Source: Nymphalis io (lineage: Eukaryota > Arthropoda > Insecta > Lepidoptera > Nymphalidae). Taken from it: a stretch of DNA of 64,000 nt. The number at the start of each line of letters is the position of its first letter. The first letter of the stretch is position 1. The translations under genes were made by a program, and so were the position numbers. Positions 34,161-46,150 of the stretch are shown here, piece by piece. Location of the stretch: NCBI RefSeq assembly GCF_905147045.1, contig NC_065890.1, positions 930,001-994,000 on the forward strand. The letters are read 5' to 3'. The notes below the pieces were generated by a model, which saw only the letters and a program-made list of their open reading frames with translations, did no database searches and was not told the DNA's origin.

Positions 34161-34212
34161 CAACCCGTCCGAAATCCAGACTGCGACCTTTGCGAACGAG
34201 ATCAGAGCACAG
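34161..34212 (+). CDS. orphan laminin LN-like segment
   Basis: One frame reads QPVRNPDCDLCERDQST and then meets a possible donor (ACAG|GTTATC, phase 1). Laminin alpha LN domains carry the block G-Q/R-P-V/I-R-N-x-x-C-x-x-C just before the part encoded at 10,241 onward. Here six defining positions (P, V, R, N, P and two correctly spaced cysteines) agree. It is on the same strand as the laminin gene but about 15 kb downstream of its last exon, so it cannot be the missing upstream exon by ordinary splicing. Upstream residues do not match LN, there is no clear acceptor, and no partner exons are seen. It may be a relic of a duplicated 5' end, the start of a second laminin gene, or coincidence. Confidence 0.35.
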
Positions 34213-34620
34213 GTTATCTAGACTGAGGGGCGTTGACCCGTAGAGTTGCGCCGCTGCCAAAACTCTCCATTCACAAAACACTGACATCTAATATAACAGA
34301 ACAGGGAATCCATAGAAATGCCATATGGTACTAATAAATAATAAATAAGGTATTCTAATTAATGTAAAATTAATGTTCATAATTTGTAAAATATATACAT
34401 ATTAATTCTGATATTATAAATCTGATAAGCTTATTTGTTCGAACACGCTGATCTCAGAACCTACACTTTGGATTTGAGAAAATCTTTTTTGAATTTCAAA
34501 GTGAAAAATAAATAAATTAAGCTTATCACAACATTTTATAAAACTAACACGTATGTCTATCTGAAGGTGATAAACTCAAAAAGTACCAAATTTTCATACG
34601 GTTTTCACCAATGCTTGGTG

Positions 34621-34831
34621 ACGAGCCGGTTGGCGTGGTTGGTAGATACTTGCCTTTCACGCCGAAGGTTGTGTGTTCGATTCCCACCTAGGACAAACAT
34701 TTGCGTGCATGAACATGTCTGTTTGTCCTGAGTCAGGGTGTAATTATCTATATAAGTATGTATTTACAAAAGAAAAGTAGTATATGTTGTCTGGTTTCCA
34801 TAACACAAGCTTGTGAAAAATGTCCCAGGAT
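34621..34831 (+). mobile_element. SINE-B copy
   Basis: A-box-like TGGCGTGGTTGG at 34,631-34,642 and B-box-like TGTTCGATTCC at 34,674-34,684 indicate an internal RNA polymerase III promoter. It ends TGTCCCAGGATTTTT. A roughly 40-bp block of the 3' part is deleted compared with the 30.2 kb copy. Confidence 0.9.
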
Positions 34832-35025
34832 TTTTAATAATTAAAAAAAAATGGTCAGAGTCATTCACGAGATCTATAATTCAATTGGCTGAAACATGAC
34901 GATGATTGTTAAAGATCTAGGATAGAAATACGACTTGGTGGTTTACTGCTGTGTGCCGCGATATAAATCAATAGGATTATATGTATTACGATAAAAAAAC
35001 GTTGTATGTTATTTTAATCTACTAG

Positions 35026-35300
35026 TGGTAGAGCTTTGTGCAAGCTCGTCTGGGTAGGTACCACACACTCATCAGATATTCTACAGCAAAACAGCAGTAC
35101 TTGGTACTGTTGTGTTCCAGCTTGAAGGGTGAGTGAGCCACTGTAATTACAGGTACAAGGGACATATCATCTTAGTTCCCAAGGTTGGTGGCGCATTGGT
35201 GATGTAAGCGATTCTTAACATTTCTTACAATGCTAATGTCTATGGGTGTTGTTGACCACTTACCATCAGGTGGCCCATATGCTCGTCCGCCTTCCTATTT
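35026..35300 (+). mobile_element. SINE-A copy, full length
   Basis: GGTAGAGCTTTGTGCAAGC to CCGCCTTCCTATTTTATATA, with little divergence; a good reference copy for the family. Confidence 0.9.
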
Positions 35301-35309
35301 TATATAAAC

Positions 35310-37495
35310 AAAAATTGTACACCTAATAACATAGCAGTATGACCCACTGGGAAAATACAATAACGTTTAACGAAACGCTTATCGTAAAATTCACCAAGTC
35401 AATCCTCTAGAATAGCAAATAAATTTAAAGCATGACATTCGTTTGGACTTTAAATATTTCGTACTTTCAATTACAACAATAACTTAATGCAATTAAAATT
35501 ATATAACCCTACTATTATTATCATTGCGAAATTGAATTTGTTTTGTTACGCTTTGACGTCATAACTTCTTCTTTGTCGTAACACTCTTGTAGTATCAGAA
35601 ATTGTTCAGTGCAGATGTCATTCGCCTCACGTCTTCTACTCAACCGATAATCATGAAAATTTACAGAATTTTGCAGTTTCATATTATACCTTATCACCCC
35701 CTCAGACGAGCGAAGCAGCAAGCGGAAACTAGTATCATATACAATAAAAATATATTTGTATCGCCTCACAGAAATGTAATGCAAGGCGACATACTTACCC
35801 ACATACGAAGCTTAAGCAACAAATAACAAAATATATTCAAATATAACAATAATATTTACTATCAAATAAGTATATTCACAATGCCTATTTTGAAACAGTG
35901 TACCAAATACGTCAAACAATATTTGACACAAAAATCACATATCGACTTTAAAGCACCAACCGGGTTATTAGAACGCTTAGATAAGCTGAACTCGTAGCCG
36001 AAATAGTCAACTGCCAAATATGGTCACGACCGGACGCCATGTTGGACTGTCAGCTTGAGAGAGGCTTTGTTGGACTTGTGATTGAGAGACTAGAATAATT
36101 GGTTAATTATGAGATCAATGTTATCTTGAATTTCGTTTCGAAACGTGTTTTTGGTTACAGTTAACAAGTAATGTTTATAAGCTAAAACACGACTACGTTG
36201 AAATCGCGCTTTGAATAGTATGACGTGATTTTACATGTTTTACCCAAATAACGGTTAAAAATATCAAAATATTCCTTCAAGCTGACTTTACTTATGCTAA
36301 CTAGGCTCAATTTGAATATTCACGTATTTAATTAAATATTCCTAGTTCTTGTAATTCGGAAATGAAATACTTCCGAGATGAACCTGCAAGAAATTCAATA
36401 GATAGTCTCTATCTGAAATCTCACACACACACACACACACAAACAACAACGCATGAACGTAATAATTTTACATACAAGCTATTGGGTTACTTAATAAGCA
36501 AATAAATAAAAATATTCTGTCAATTTGTATCAAGAATCAAAAACATACAGCAAGTAAAATTCAAGTTATCTTCACTCGTATATGTTGATTTGGCAAAAAG
36601 AATTGACTGTTCCTTTCATGAATCAATGATAACTTGTGCCTGTGCCTGTTTTAAAACGTATTATAGAGTTGATATTTTACAAGCTTAGTTTTAATCGGAA
36701 CAGTAAACAAGTGTTCGTTTCATGAATTATAACAAATATAATATTGTTATAAATTTATAAACCTACAAATTCTACAAAGTACAATTTAAAGCGAAACGAA
36801 ATTCGCGTTTATAAACACGTTGAAATGATTGATAAAAAAAAACATTTAATTGAGCGTACGTTATCCGCTCGGAGTTATTGTAACATATTTTATAAGAATT
36901 ACGTAATATTTTGTATCACAAAAACGTGATTCGAAAAAAAACAGTTAACTCGTAAAAAATAAAGCCTATTATCAGTCTCTCAACTTTTGACATGAGCGTT
37001 GGAAGCGTCCGTTGTCTTAAAAACTAGTTCGGTCGGTGCCTTGTTTTGCCTTAATTTAAAAAACATACATGCATATGTATATATTATTATGTATATCTGT
37101 TTGAGATTAATAGACTTCGACTGTTTGCCCGACCACCATGAAAGTTGTGACGTAATTTTTTTTCATAGCGAATGTTTTTATAATATTTAATTTCTAGTAA
37201 CTCACCGCTAGGTGTCGCTACCACTTCCACGACAACATTAAATACTCTGTAACATATTACTGTCAAATTTAGACTCGTAAAAGCGCATTATAATAATTAA
37301 CAACCTTTTATTCACAAAGGTTATAATTATATTGAGAAAAAAAGTATATATGAACAGAACTATGTATGTAATATAACAATAAATTTTGTACAAATTTATG
37401 TTGAAACGTCAAAACGTACATTTAAGCCTGTGTCGATTTGTGTCACAAACATTTCAATCGTTCATAGTTTTTGTATAAATCCATAAATTTATAAA
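35310..37495. other. no gene seen
   Basis: AT-rich, without recognised repeats except (AC)n at 36,422-36,440. Around 36.03-36.06 kb, CGCCATGTTGG resembles a Pho/YY1 site, and the minus strand has a short ATG frame of 30 codons there, too weak to call. Confidence 0.5.
36422..36440. repeat. (AC)n microsatellite
   Basis: About nine AC dinucleotides. Confidence 0.9.
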
Positions 37496-37501
37496 CGAGA
37501 A

Positions 37502-37685
37502 ACGGCATCGGCTTTACGTGCTTTCCGATGGACGAGAATGTACTAACGTCACACTTCCAATATGGAGCTGCAACTGAGAATTTTTCGACAGAAAAACCCA
37601 TTAACATCTTATCAGCCTGACGTGGAATCTGAACCCAGGACCTTGGGATCTGGGGACTTATATCCAGCCACTAGACCAACGCAGC
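37502..37685 (-). mobile_element. SINE-C copy, head half
   Basis: Reverse-strand match from GCACGTAAAGCCGATGCC to the tRNA-like head (CTGCGTTGGTCTAGTGGC). The distal 3' half is missing. Confidence 0.85.
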
Positions 37686-37859
37686 TTTCACTGCACATAA
37701 TATATCTACAAAATAAAATTCTGTGGTCAATTTCCAAATATGTATTATTTTAAAATGGCGGCTTAAAATAATTACTACTATAATCCCTCCTTTAAAAAAA
37801 TCACCGCTATAAACATCACATATCCGTAAACCAAGTGATAAATGAAGTGGAACCTTATA

Positions 37860-38090
37860 CTTCCCACCACTGGGAGCAGTACTTGGTATTGTTGTGTTCT
37901 GCTTTGATTGGTGAGTGAGCCAGTGTAATTACAGGCACAAGGGACATAACATCTTAGTTCCCAAGGATGGTGGCGCATTGACGACGTAAGTGATGGTTAA
38001 CATTTCTTACAATGCCAATGCCTATGGGCGTTGGTGACTACTTACCATCAGGTGGCCCGGCCCATATGCTCGTCTGACTACCTATACTAT
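37860..38090 (+). mobile_element. SINE-A copy, 5' truncated
   Basis: Family match from GGGAGCAGTACTTGGTATTG to GCCCATATGCTCGTCTGAC, ending in a short A run. Confidence 0.88.
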
Positions 38091-38119
38091 CCTATACTAT
38101 AAAAAAAATGTGCAGACAC

Positions 38120-38275
38120 ATGCAGCCTAACCTAACGATTTTTTTTACCGCTGCACACGAGATAATTTACAAAACAAATTAAGCACGTAAAATACAGTCA
38201 AGCATCCCGGATTTAAATTCGTTATCTTCAATTAAGATTCACGTGTTCCAACTACTGGGCCACCTCGGCTTTCTG
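38120..38275 (-). mobile_element. SINE-D head half
   Basis: CACGAGATAATTTAC, ATCTTCAATTAAGATTCACG and CTACTGGGCCACCTCGGC follow the SINE-D head in reverse. Confidence 0.75.
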
Positions 38276-38604
38276 ACCACGTGATTATGAGTCATCAATG
38301 ACCATGACCACGGGGTCATTGGCATTGCAAAGACTTAAAATAAGGCTTAAATATCTGGAGAACAAGTATGCAAAATCACAATAAATTTCGCTCAAGGAAT
38401 GTTTTTACAAACGATTTTTAAGAAAGAATAAATTTAATGTGATGCCACCAATGGTTCCTAATGTAGATTCTATCGAAAAGCAAATAATATAACAATACAA
38501 TATTCTGTTAAAAACCGATTGCTGATCTAAGGCCTCCTGTCCATTTGAGCACTTATAAACATAAATAAAAAAAATGAGTACTTAAGTCCATTATGGATTT
38601 TAGA

Positions 38605-38732
38605 AAGATGTAATGTTCCTTGTGCCTGAAGTTACACTGGTTCACTCACCCTTCAAACCGGAACACAACAATATTAAGTATTGCCGTTTGTAAGATATAT
38701 GATGAGTGAGTGGTACCTAGGCTAGTACCACC
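38605..38732 (-). mobile_element. SINE-A fragment
   Basis: GTTCCTTGTGCCTGAAGTTAC through TGAGTGAGTGGTACCTAGG matches the family 5' half in reverse. Confidence 0.8.
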
Positions 38733-39545
38733 AAGTAACATGTCATATTCTCATTCTGCGATTAATTACGAGTTTGATTTCACAGAATAGCTCTACAAGT
38801 AGCCTTGTCAACTAAAACATACATCAACTAATATATTATAAATTTCATTAAATTATTATTGAAATAAACACAGTTACGAGAAGTACTTAACACATAACTT
38901 ATTATATGTAATACGTATTTCATTCACAAGCCTCTTCCATACAAAGATTCCAACTTTTTATTTTTCAACTCCAAAAACGTGAAATACGAAATTATTATTC
39001 AGTGCTGCAATTTTAATAAGGACCGAAAGTTCAATGTTAATATTTTAATTCACTTTTACGTATTAACACGTAATTCCAATAAAATTGAATAATTATTTAC
39101 CATTTGCCCTCTGATAATATCATCGATTTAAAAAAGGAACTGGTTGGATACATTATTAATTTAATTTAATTTGTATTTATAATTTTTTCTGCGAGTCGTT
39201 GAAGGATAATATATTGGGTTAACCTGATTGTGTCGTATGAAGTTCTAAAGAACTACTAAATTTGCAACCGGTTAGCTAAGTCTTATCTTTTCGATCATCT
39301 TCCTTTTTATACAGATAGGAATTTACTACAATAAGAATAAAGATAAATGTGAAACGCTCAAAAAACGCTCGAAAAAGGGCGTTCCATTAAAATAAATCTA
39401 TACCAAATTAGTGTAACGTGTTAAATAATGAATTCCCTTTTTTTGGAATTCATTTCCTCTTTTTTCGACACTGGGTGCTCGTTATGATCCTGTGCTGCGT
39501 CGGCTTTTACTCCTTAACATGCAAGATTTAAGCCGTACTGAGCCG

Positions 39546-39577
39546 TGACGTGCCGTGACGTGAATTGACGTGACGTG
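39546..39577 (+). promoter_or_regulatory. phased cluster of TGACGTG motifs
   Basis: TGACGTG begins at 39,546, 39,556, 39,566 and 39,571. The first three are exactly 10 bp apart, about one helical turn. TGACG is the half site of CRE/ATF-type bZIP factors. No gene start is evident beside it. Confidence 0.45.
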
Positions 39578-39689
39578 ATCGATCATTCAACACAGCGGCT
39601 GGAAACACACAACCTCCACAATGAGCCTATAAATACATTATCGGACGGACCGGGTTATAATGAGCTCGGAGAAACGTCAAATGGACTAC

Positions 39690-39735
39690 TGAAATCAAAT
39701 CAAAATGTTCTTTATTGACAAGTAAGTAGGTTCTT
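39690..39735 (-). repeat. Tail-J terminal fragment
   Basis: The reverse complement reads CTTGTCAATAAAGAACATTT then TGATTTGATTT, the end of Tail-J. Confidence 0.55.
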
Positions 39736-40929
39736 AGGTACAAATTCAATGAGTTATTTCGTCACAATTCATATTATCTAATGCAGGCTGGCTTTGCGAT
39801 GCTCTACATTTTTTTTTGTATATTGGTAAAATTATCCAATTCGACTTGCACGACAAAACGTGTGTGTCGAGTCGTGTGTTTTCACGTTATTATGCGTTTT
39901 TTGATTGATTGCCGCAGAACAATAGACGGAGACAAGTTAATAGGTCAACTTCGAATGCATCACGAGGTAATATTATTATTATATTTAAAAAAAATCCTAG
40001 AAATAGTTCGGGTGAATATATATAATATGGAAGTACCATGCCAAAATATCTAGCAATTAACGTTACGGAATTATAGATAATAAACTTTATTGCAAAATTT
40101 GTTTTTATTCTCTATCTCATAGGAATGCTTAAATAAGTTTAAGTCCAAGACTTCCAAGTGAAAGTCCAAGTGAATAAGACTTTTCCTTTAAGATGCTCAA
40201 ATATATAATATATTTTTTGAAAGCTAAATACTTAAAAAAACATAAATAGCCATACAAATATTATTGAAGCTTGACAAAACAGATATGTCAATATTATAGA
40301 TATTGAAACAAAAACTTGAAGAATAACTTAGCTAATTTAGCACTGATATCATCTCCTTGAAACTAATAATAGAAAATCTGGCACAACAATTGGACAATTA
40401 CAACTACCACTGGAGTAGTCCCGTAAATGTCTCACTGTAGGTCTGGACTTGTTACAAACAAAGATAAGATATGCATTCACAATGTTCAGGGCGCTTATCG
40501 GAACATTCAGGGTACGCTAATTATTCCCTTGAAGTCTAGATAAAGTGCAATCTCTGAATTAGAGCTCTCAATCAAGAGGCCGCATTTATCAATCGATTGC
40601 GGCGTGTTTACGGAAAACGTACGGCTAAAGACAGGGTTGCCACCGATAAGGAACTACAATACAATTTCTACAAAAAAATTCAAAGCGAGCAACTGACTAT
40701 ACGTGACGGAAGTGACACTTTGTTCGTGTGAAACGTTTTGATCGAATGTTCTAAAATAATGCATCGAGTTTGCAATGAATTTGTCATAGCGTTCAAAGTA
40801 GAATTATTTCTAAAAATTGTTTTAATTTAAATAAAAAAAAAATATAACAAATTATTTTCCTATAAAATAACTAAACTAAAAATACAGATATACACATTGG
40901 TTGTATTAAATTTTTCGCCTTTAATCCTT

Positions 40930-41092
40930 ACTAATATTATAAATGCGGGGTGTGATTGTTTGTTACCCTTTGCGTCTTAAATATTCAAGCGATTACCATG
41001 AAATTTTCCATAGACGTCAGGAGCACAAAAAAGGACCTACACTTCTCCCGCTCACACACAGGCGAAACCGCGGCGGAAACTTGTTGTTTATA
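40930..41092 (+). mobile_element. Helitron-like non-autonomous fragment
   Basis: CTTACTAATATTATAAATGC at the left and GCGAAACCGCGGCGGAAACT at the right are hallmarks of lepidopteran Helitron-like repeats. It lacks the usual CTAGT end. Family assignment is from memory. Confidence 0.6.
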
Positions 41093-41399
41093 TTTAATTC
41101 ACAGATAAATAATTATTATTTTTATGTGTATATATAAATCATACTTGTCAGCTGAATTAAAAAGCATTTGACATAATACAATATTTTCAAATATGAAAAA
41201 AATGTACAATTTCATGTTACTTTGATGACAGACGACAAAATGCGTTATGAGATGAAAAGTGGTATTTTATGAACCATAAAAGCTCTGAAGCATTCATTTA
41301 TTATATCAATAATATTTACAATCTAATGTTACTCAAGTTACATTAAATTTCCATATTATTAAAATTTAATCGAGCCCAAAAATGTTTAAAATTAAAAAA

Positions 41400-41640
41400 A
41401 ATATTATAGTACAACCCTAACCACGTGCAGTCCACAAACCGGTGCAACCGGGCGCGCTGTCACAATCTGACCCGAGTAAATTATTCAACGGGAAGTATTT
41501 ATCGATACCGCGCATCACTATTGATGCATTGTTTCAATCCGCAAATCGCTGGGCTTGCCGCGTCGATATATCAAGAGTTGCCCGTCAACTCGCATGCTGC
41601 AGTGACAGCGTGACAGCGCTTTTGTGCTAACAATCCACGT
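41400..41640. promoter_or_regulatory. GC-rich candidate regulatory region
   Basis: This 240-bp patch holds an E box CACGTG (41,421) and the DREF/BEAF-type element TATCGATA (41,500-41,507). It also has a TGACAGCG direct repeat near 41.6 kb. Two short + strand frames are open across it but have no splice or homology support. Confidence 0.35.
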
Positions 41641-42509
41641 CCATTAAAATAAGATAAATATCCGAACTTCATATAATAAAGGAAAAGCTGTTTTTTGTGA
41701 CTTCATCAGATCCAAATTTTACATGTATATAAGAAATTAAAAATGAAATGTACACAATAATTTCTACTTGGACAAAATATTGCACACCTTGTGCTACACA
41801 CTAAAATAGTAAAGTAACTAAAGTTCTAAGCATTTTTCTGTAATATTTTCTTTTTTGTAAATGTTTAATTATATAATATACTATGATTTAGATACATATA
41901 TATTTATTATATTTCTACGTTCTTATCAATATTAATATTCTACACACCTTTATAATATTTTATTTTCGCTGCCGATCTTTCGATCCGATGTCTTAGTTAA
42001 CAGAAACGATATGTCGTAATATTATTTGTTAATGACACACTAGATTTACCAGAGACTTGATGAATGAGAAACACGTCGTTATTTTTCTGAGAACCCTGGC
42101 TTCTATTAAAATAGAGTTGCATTTTAACAATCAGACCCTGGTCGTTTAAACAGCTAGAAAGATCACAAAATGAAAATGTTAACAAACCAGAAACACAATG
42201 AGAAAAAGCAAATAGAATTTATTATAATGTTCAACGGGCAACGTTTTGATATTATTAAATATTCCACATGATAAATAAACGTGCTAAGATGTAAAGCGCT
42301 GGCATCGCTTGAAAGGTCACCGTGTTCTTGTTGAAAGGCCGTCAATCAATGTTCATTCTTATACAATACTGGCATACATCAGCTTTGTAATAAAGACAAT
42401 TCCATGTTTTGTTTTATTATTTTTAATCTGTGATATTTTTTAAATATTAGGTAATAAATAAACATGTTTTAAGACGTTTTATTATCTATACCGTTTTTAT
42501 TCTACTAGT

Positions 42510-42545
42510 TTGCCCGCGGATTCATTCGTATACTCATAGGTTATG
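42510..42545 (-). repeat. Helitron-like 3' end
   Basis: ACTAGTTTGCCCGCGGATTC is the reverse of a CCGCGGGC...CTAGT end typical of Helitron-like repeats. Confidence 0.5.
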
Positions 42546-42764
42546 TAGTTATGTAAAAGAAATGTGTTAGACGTTTAAGCGCAACAAACAAAGAAATGAA
42601 CATATTCAATTTCGCATTTAATATTAGTTAAAATAAAATAACTGTAACATGTATATAATACTTTTATAATTTATAAGTTATAAATAAAATTTTATTGTAT
42701 AGAAAATTGGTTAAATAAGTTTAGTTGATTAGCCGTGCAGTTATTTAACTTTAATATTCTCTTC

Positions 42765-43000
42765 TTCTGCCTAGCGTTTTCCCGGCCTAGTAACGCCAGG
42801 GTCCGCTTTCCTGCATCTACGCCTCCACTTTGCCCGATCTAAAGCGTCCTCCTTAGTGAGATCATGCTCTCTCATATCGTCCCTCACAACATCGAGCCAG
42901 CGCTTCTTGGGCCTGCCGCGGGATCTAGATCCAGGCAACGGTTCCCGACATAGTCTGGTGGTTTGCGGCTAATGTGGCCAAACCAACGCAGACGTTCACT
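42765..43000 (-). pseudogene. LINE reverse transcriptase C-terminal fragment
   Basis: The minus strand encodes RLRWFGHISRKPPDYV and, after a frameshift, GRPKKRWLDVVRDDMREH followed by DRAKWRRRCRKADPG. This is the usual C-terminus of an RTE-like element family distinct from the 12.8 kb one. Confidence 0.75.
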
Positions 43001-43227
43001 TTAATATTATAGTATGCATAAAATTGTAGATTTTTATAACGCTTTTATAGTTTCATCTATTGTACGTAATAATTAAAGTAACGAAATTTTGCAATTCGAT
43101 TTTGACCCACTTCCGAAGCTCCGCATAGCTTATAATTTCGCACAAGTGACGAGAACCTTTTACAGCTATATAGGTCTATTAATTAGGTTTTTTTTTAAAT
43201 TTATTAAAAAAACTTAAATTTAATAAT

Positions 43228-43590
43228 AATAATGTCCTCCAGACCGATTTCGGACACGGTGGCCAATCTCAAGAGAGATTAGCCAACTACGCAGGAGATA
43301 TTATAGTGCAGAAGTGTGTGCGCAAACACAGGTGCACAATCTATTCCCTAACTCTTATAATCCGATGGGACGGCAATTCGACACGACCGGAAAGAGTTTA
43401 GACGCAGGACCAACGTGCGTGAAAAGTGCGCAAAGCTTTACGTGCTTTCCGAGGCACGGGAGAATTAAGATTTATTAACAATTTGCTGATAGAAAAACCC
43501 AATAACTTTTTATTGGCCCGACCTGGGAACTGAACCCAGGACCTCCGGGTCTGCGGCATTACATTAAGCCACTAGACCAACGAGGCAGTT
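43228..43590 (-). mobile_element. SINE-C copy, nearly full length
   Basis: From the 3' TAATAATGTCCTCCAGACCG to the head CTGCCTCGTTGGTCTAGTGG (reverse), with a deletion around 43,460-43,480. Confidence 0.9.
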
Positions 43591-43799
43591 ATTAAATTAA
43601 ATAACTAGTAAATTTAATAACTTGCTTTGTAAAAAAAAACTTTAATCCCGTTGATATTCTTTCGCAGTTGCGGTTCACACCTAAAGTATTTTTATTTCTG
43701 TAAACTTTCTGTGAAACAATAAGTGCCTTGTATATATGGAACAATGTTTTTGAAACTGTTTCAACTTCCACTTTATTTGGTAAATTAATGTAAAATATT

Positions 43800-43998
43800 C
43801 AAAATGTCCCACCGCTAGTCCTCTCTCCTTTTTGAAGATATTTGGAGCTCCAATGCGGGTTGATAGAAACACAATGTGTGGAAAATTTTGTGACATGATA
43901 ACATAACAAAAATTAAGCACGTAAAATATCTTTGCTTGAACTTGAGCGCGTAATCTTCGGTTAGGATTCACGTGTAACCACCGGGCCATCTTGGCTCC
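43800..43998 (-). mobile_element. SINE-D copy, diverged
   Basis: AAATGTCCCACCGCTAGTCC to CCGGGCCATCTTGGC follows the family in reverse, with several internal deletions. Confidence 0.8.
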
Positions 43999-44424
43999 AA
44001 ACAAATTAAACCAGACATAATTTCCAGAATGAACTTATTTTGCTTATACAAATGGCATCACATTATTGTACGCTCTATCTTCTTATACTTGTACCAATGT
44101 GGAGAAAGCAGTTGAGACAAAGGCGACACGCCTTTATCACGTTCCACTTAAACCATCACTATTGTACTGACATTGTTCCTCTGACAATGATAACCCTAAG
44201 ATCCTTAATGATAAGATTGATGTCTCTCTTTCATATTTGTTTTGTAAGATAAAAAATAACATACCACATGCTATAAGTACACCTACCATCACATTTTTTG
44301 TTGATAAAACACTTTGTGATTAAAATTATCGCCTCTTTACCTTCTTTAATAAAAATTTAAAGTTTATAATATTTTTTTTCAAATTAAAATATTTATGTTT
44401 GATTTAAATAAGCAGACTAGTAAA

Positions 44425-44645
44425 TCGGACACCAGTAAGCGGTTACCATCGCCTATTGAATTTGGCTTGTTTGAAATATTAACTATCCCTTGCGCCACGT
44501 ACCTTAGGAACTAATGTATTATATCCCTTGTGCCCGTAGTTATACTGGGTCACCAAATCTTCCAACTGGAACACAACAATACTAAGTATTATTTTGCTGT
44601 AGTATAGAGGTATGATGAGTGGGTGGTACCTGCTTGTCTGCACGT
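44425..44645 (-). mobile_element. SINE-A copy, diverged
   Basis: CACCAGTAAGCGGTTACCATC to GGTACCTGCTTGTCTGCACG matches the family in reverse, with several indels. Confidence 0.75.
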
Positions 44646-44929
44646 ACTAAGTCCCATAAGAAAACTATGCCTTGATGTGCGTGCCAAATGATGCAAATTA
44701 TTTCTGTACCACTATACAGCGAATTTAGTTACTTGAAAACAATTAAATGTATGTAGTATTTGTAAATTAATGAGATAAAAACTTGTATTTAATAAAAAGC
44801 AATAAAATGTGCTCCATATCAACCCTAAGTCCGCTGCAAATTGCATCCGTAATTTATTCGCCTACAACTTCCGATCGCATACAATGCCCCTTTATATTAA
44901 CATCTCAATCACTGCCCACGCAAAGGAGT

Positions 44930-45030
44930 CCTTCAGGCGGTGCCGTGAACCGTGACCCGGGGGTCAGACCAGACCCGGGATCAGTAATCTCCCAGATCAG
45001 TAATCAGTGATCAGTGCAACAAACATAGCC
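44930..45030. promoter_or_regulatory. nuclear-receptor-like everted repeat and GATCAGT repeats
   Basis: TGACCC-GG-GGGTCA (44,953-44,966) is an everted pair of nuclear receptor half sites spaced by 2 bp. Downstream, variants of CAGTAATC and GATCAGT are repeated four times within 45 bp. Confidence 0.35.
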
Positions 45031-45709
45031 GACGGATAAGGGGCAAAAAATGAATTACTATAGGACCTTATAATGAAAGGTCGTCGTTCCGAAATGAGAT
45101 TTGAATTCGATGTTGCTAGTTAAAAAACAGTTACGTTGTTTGATCGTACCGTTCAACAATGCATTGCGTGAAACATCGCTGTAGGTTCAGAAGCAGGTGA
45201 TAATTTATTACCCGATTACAGCGAAGGAAAAAGGAAGGTATTGATTTTTTATATTTTTATTTACCAGTACTTATTATACGTAAATACTTTTTTTTTTAAC
45301 TAAGGGCTAGATGCATTCAATACAAATACGTAATACATACAAGGAGATATTATTTATGGTACTCATTTTAGCAATATTTTTATAAATATACTAATATAGT
45401 AAATTATAGCAAATTTGACCACCATTGATTTTTACAAGAGCTGTTTTTACATTTGGTTTTAAATATTTTATTTAATACAAACTTGTTTATGTAATGAATT
45501 ACATATCTACGATTGACGTTTTAAATTGTGTATAAAATACATTTATATATTTAGTTAATAATTTCAAAAAATCAAGAAAATAGCTCAGACAATAACGAAG
45601 TGAGAAATAATTTCAATAATTATCGAATACGTTCTATAATGACTGCAGGTTGGAAACTGTAGAAAGTCGAACATTTAGGCACTATAAACATAAATAATGA
45701 TGTGTGCTA

Positions 45710-46150
45710 AAATTGATTATTGATGTTGGTTCGATCTATTTCGGAATATGGATCTATAATTTGGAATCCAGAATACAATTAATACATTGAGATGTTAGAA
45801 AAAATTCAACTGAAATTTATACAATTATTTGAAATGTCGTGCAACAAATTAAATTATTCCAATTACTGCACTAGTTGATCGTCTAACGCTAAGAGATCAA
45901 TTATTTTTGTTTAAATGAATTAGGAATTATAGAAATTCGCCATACCTTCTGAATTGCTAAGTTTCAGGTGTCCTATTGTACGTACACGAAATAAGGCTTT
46001 GTTTAGTTTGCCCTTTTTAAAAACAAATTATGCGTGAAATTCCTTTATAGAGTTTGTAAGGAATATTATACTAATTTTTCTAGTATAGATATATTTACGG
46101 AATCAATCGAAAATTTTAGGAAGTTTGTGTTAGAGCGTTTTAAAACTTAG
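45710..46150 (+). pseudogene. decayed Jockey-like LINE reverse transcriptase C-terminus
   Basis: Frames broken by many stops still read as a LINE C-terminal region: LVRSISEYGSIIWNPEYN, MLEKIQLKFI, then IDIFTESIENFRKFVLERFK at the end. It is an old relic. Confidence 0.7.

Noticed and set aside
34161..34212. missing upstream LN exon of the same laminin gene
   Set aside because: It lies downstream on the same strand, so ordinary splicing cannot place it before 10,241; it is kept only as an orphan segment.
36028..36060. promoter with a YY1/Pho-like site and a 30-codon minus-strand ORF
   Set aside because: A single short motif and a tiny frame without splice sites are not enough to call a gene start.
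37778..37978. minus-strand ORF
   Set aside because: Most of it lies in a SINE-A copy and translates the SINE sequence.
44783..45010. 75-codon + strand ORF across the GC-rich patch
   Set aside because: The start lies in AT-rich non-coding sequence, the product is low in information, and the DNA is better explained by motif clusters.
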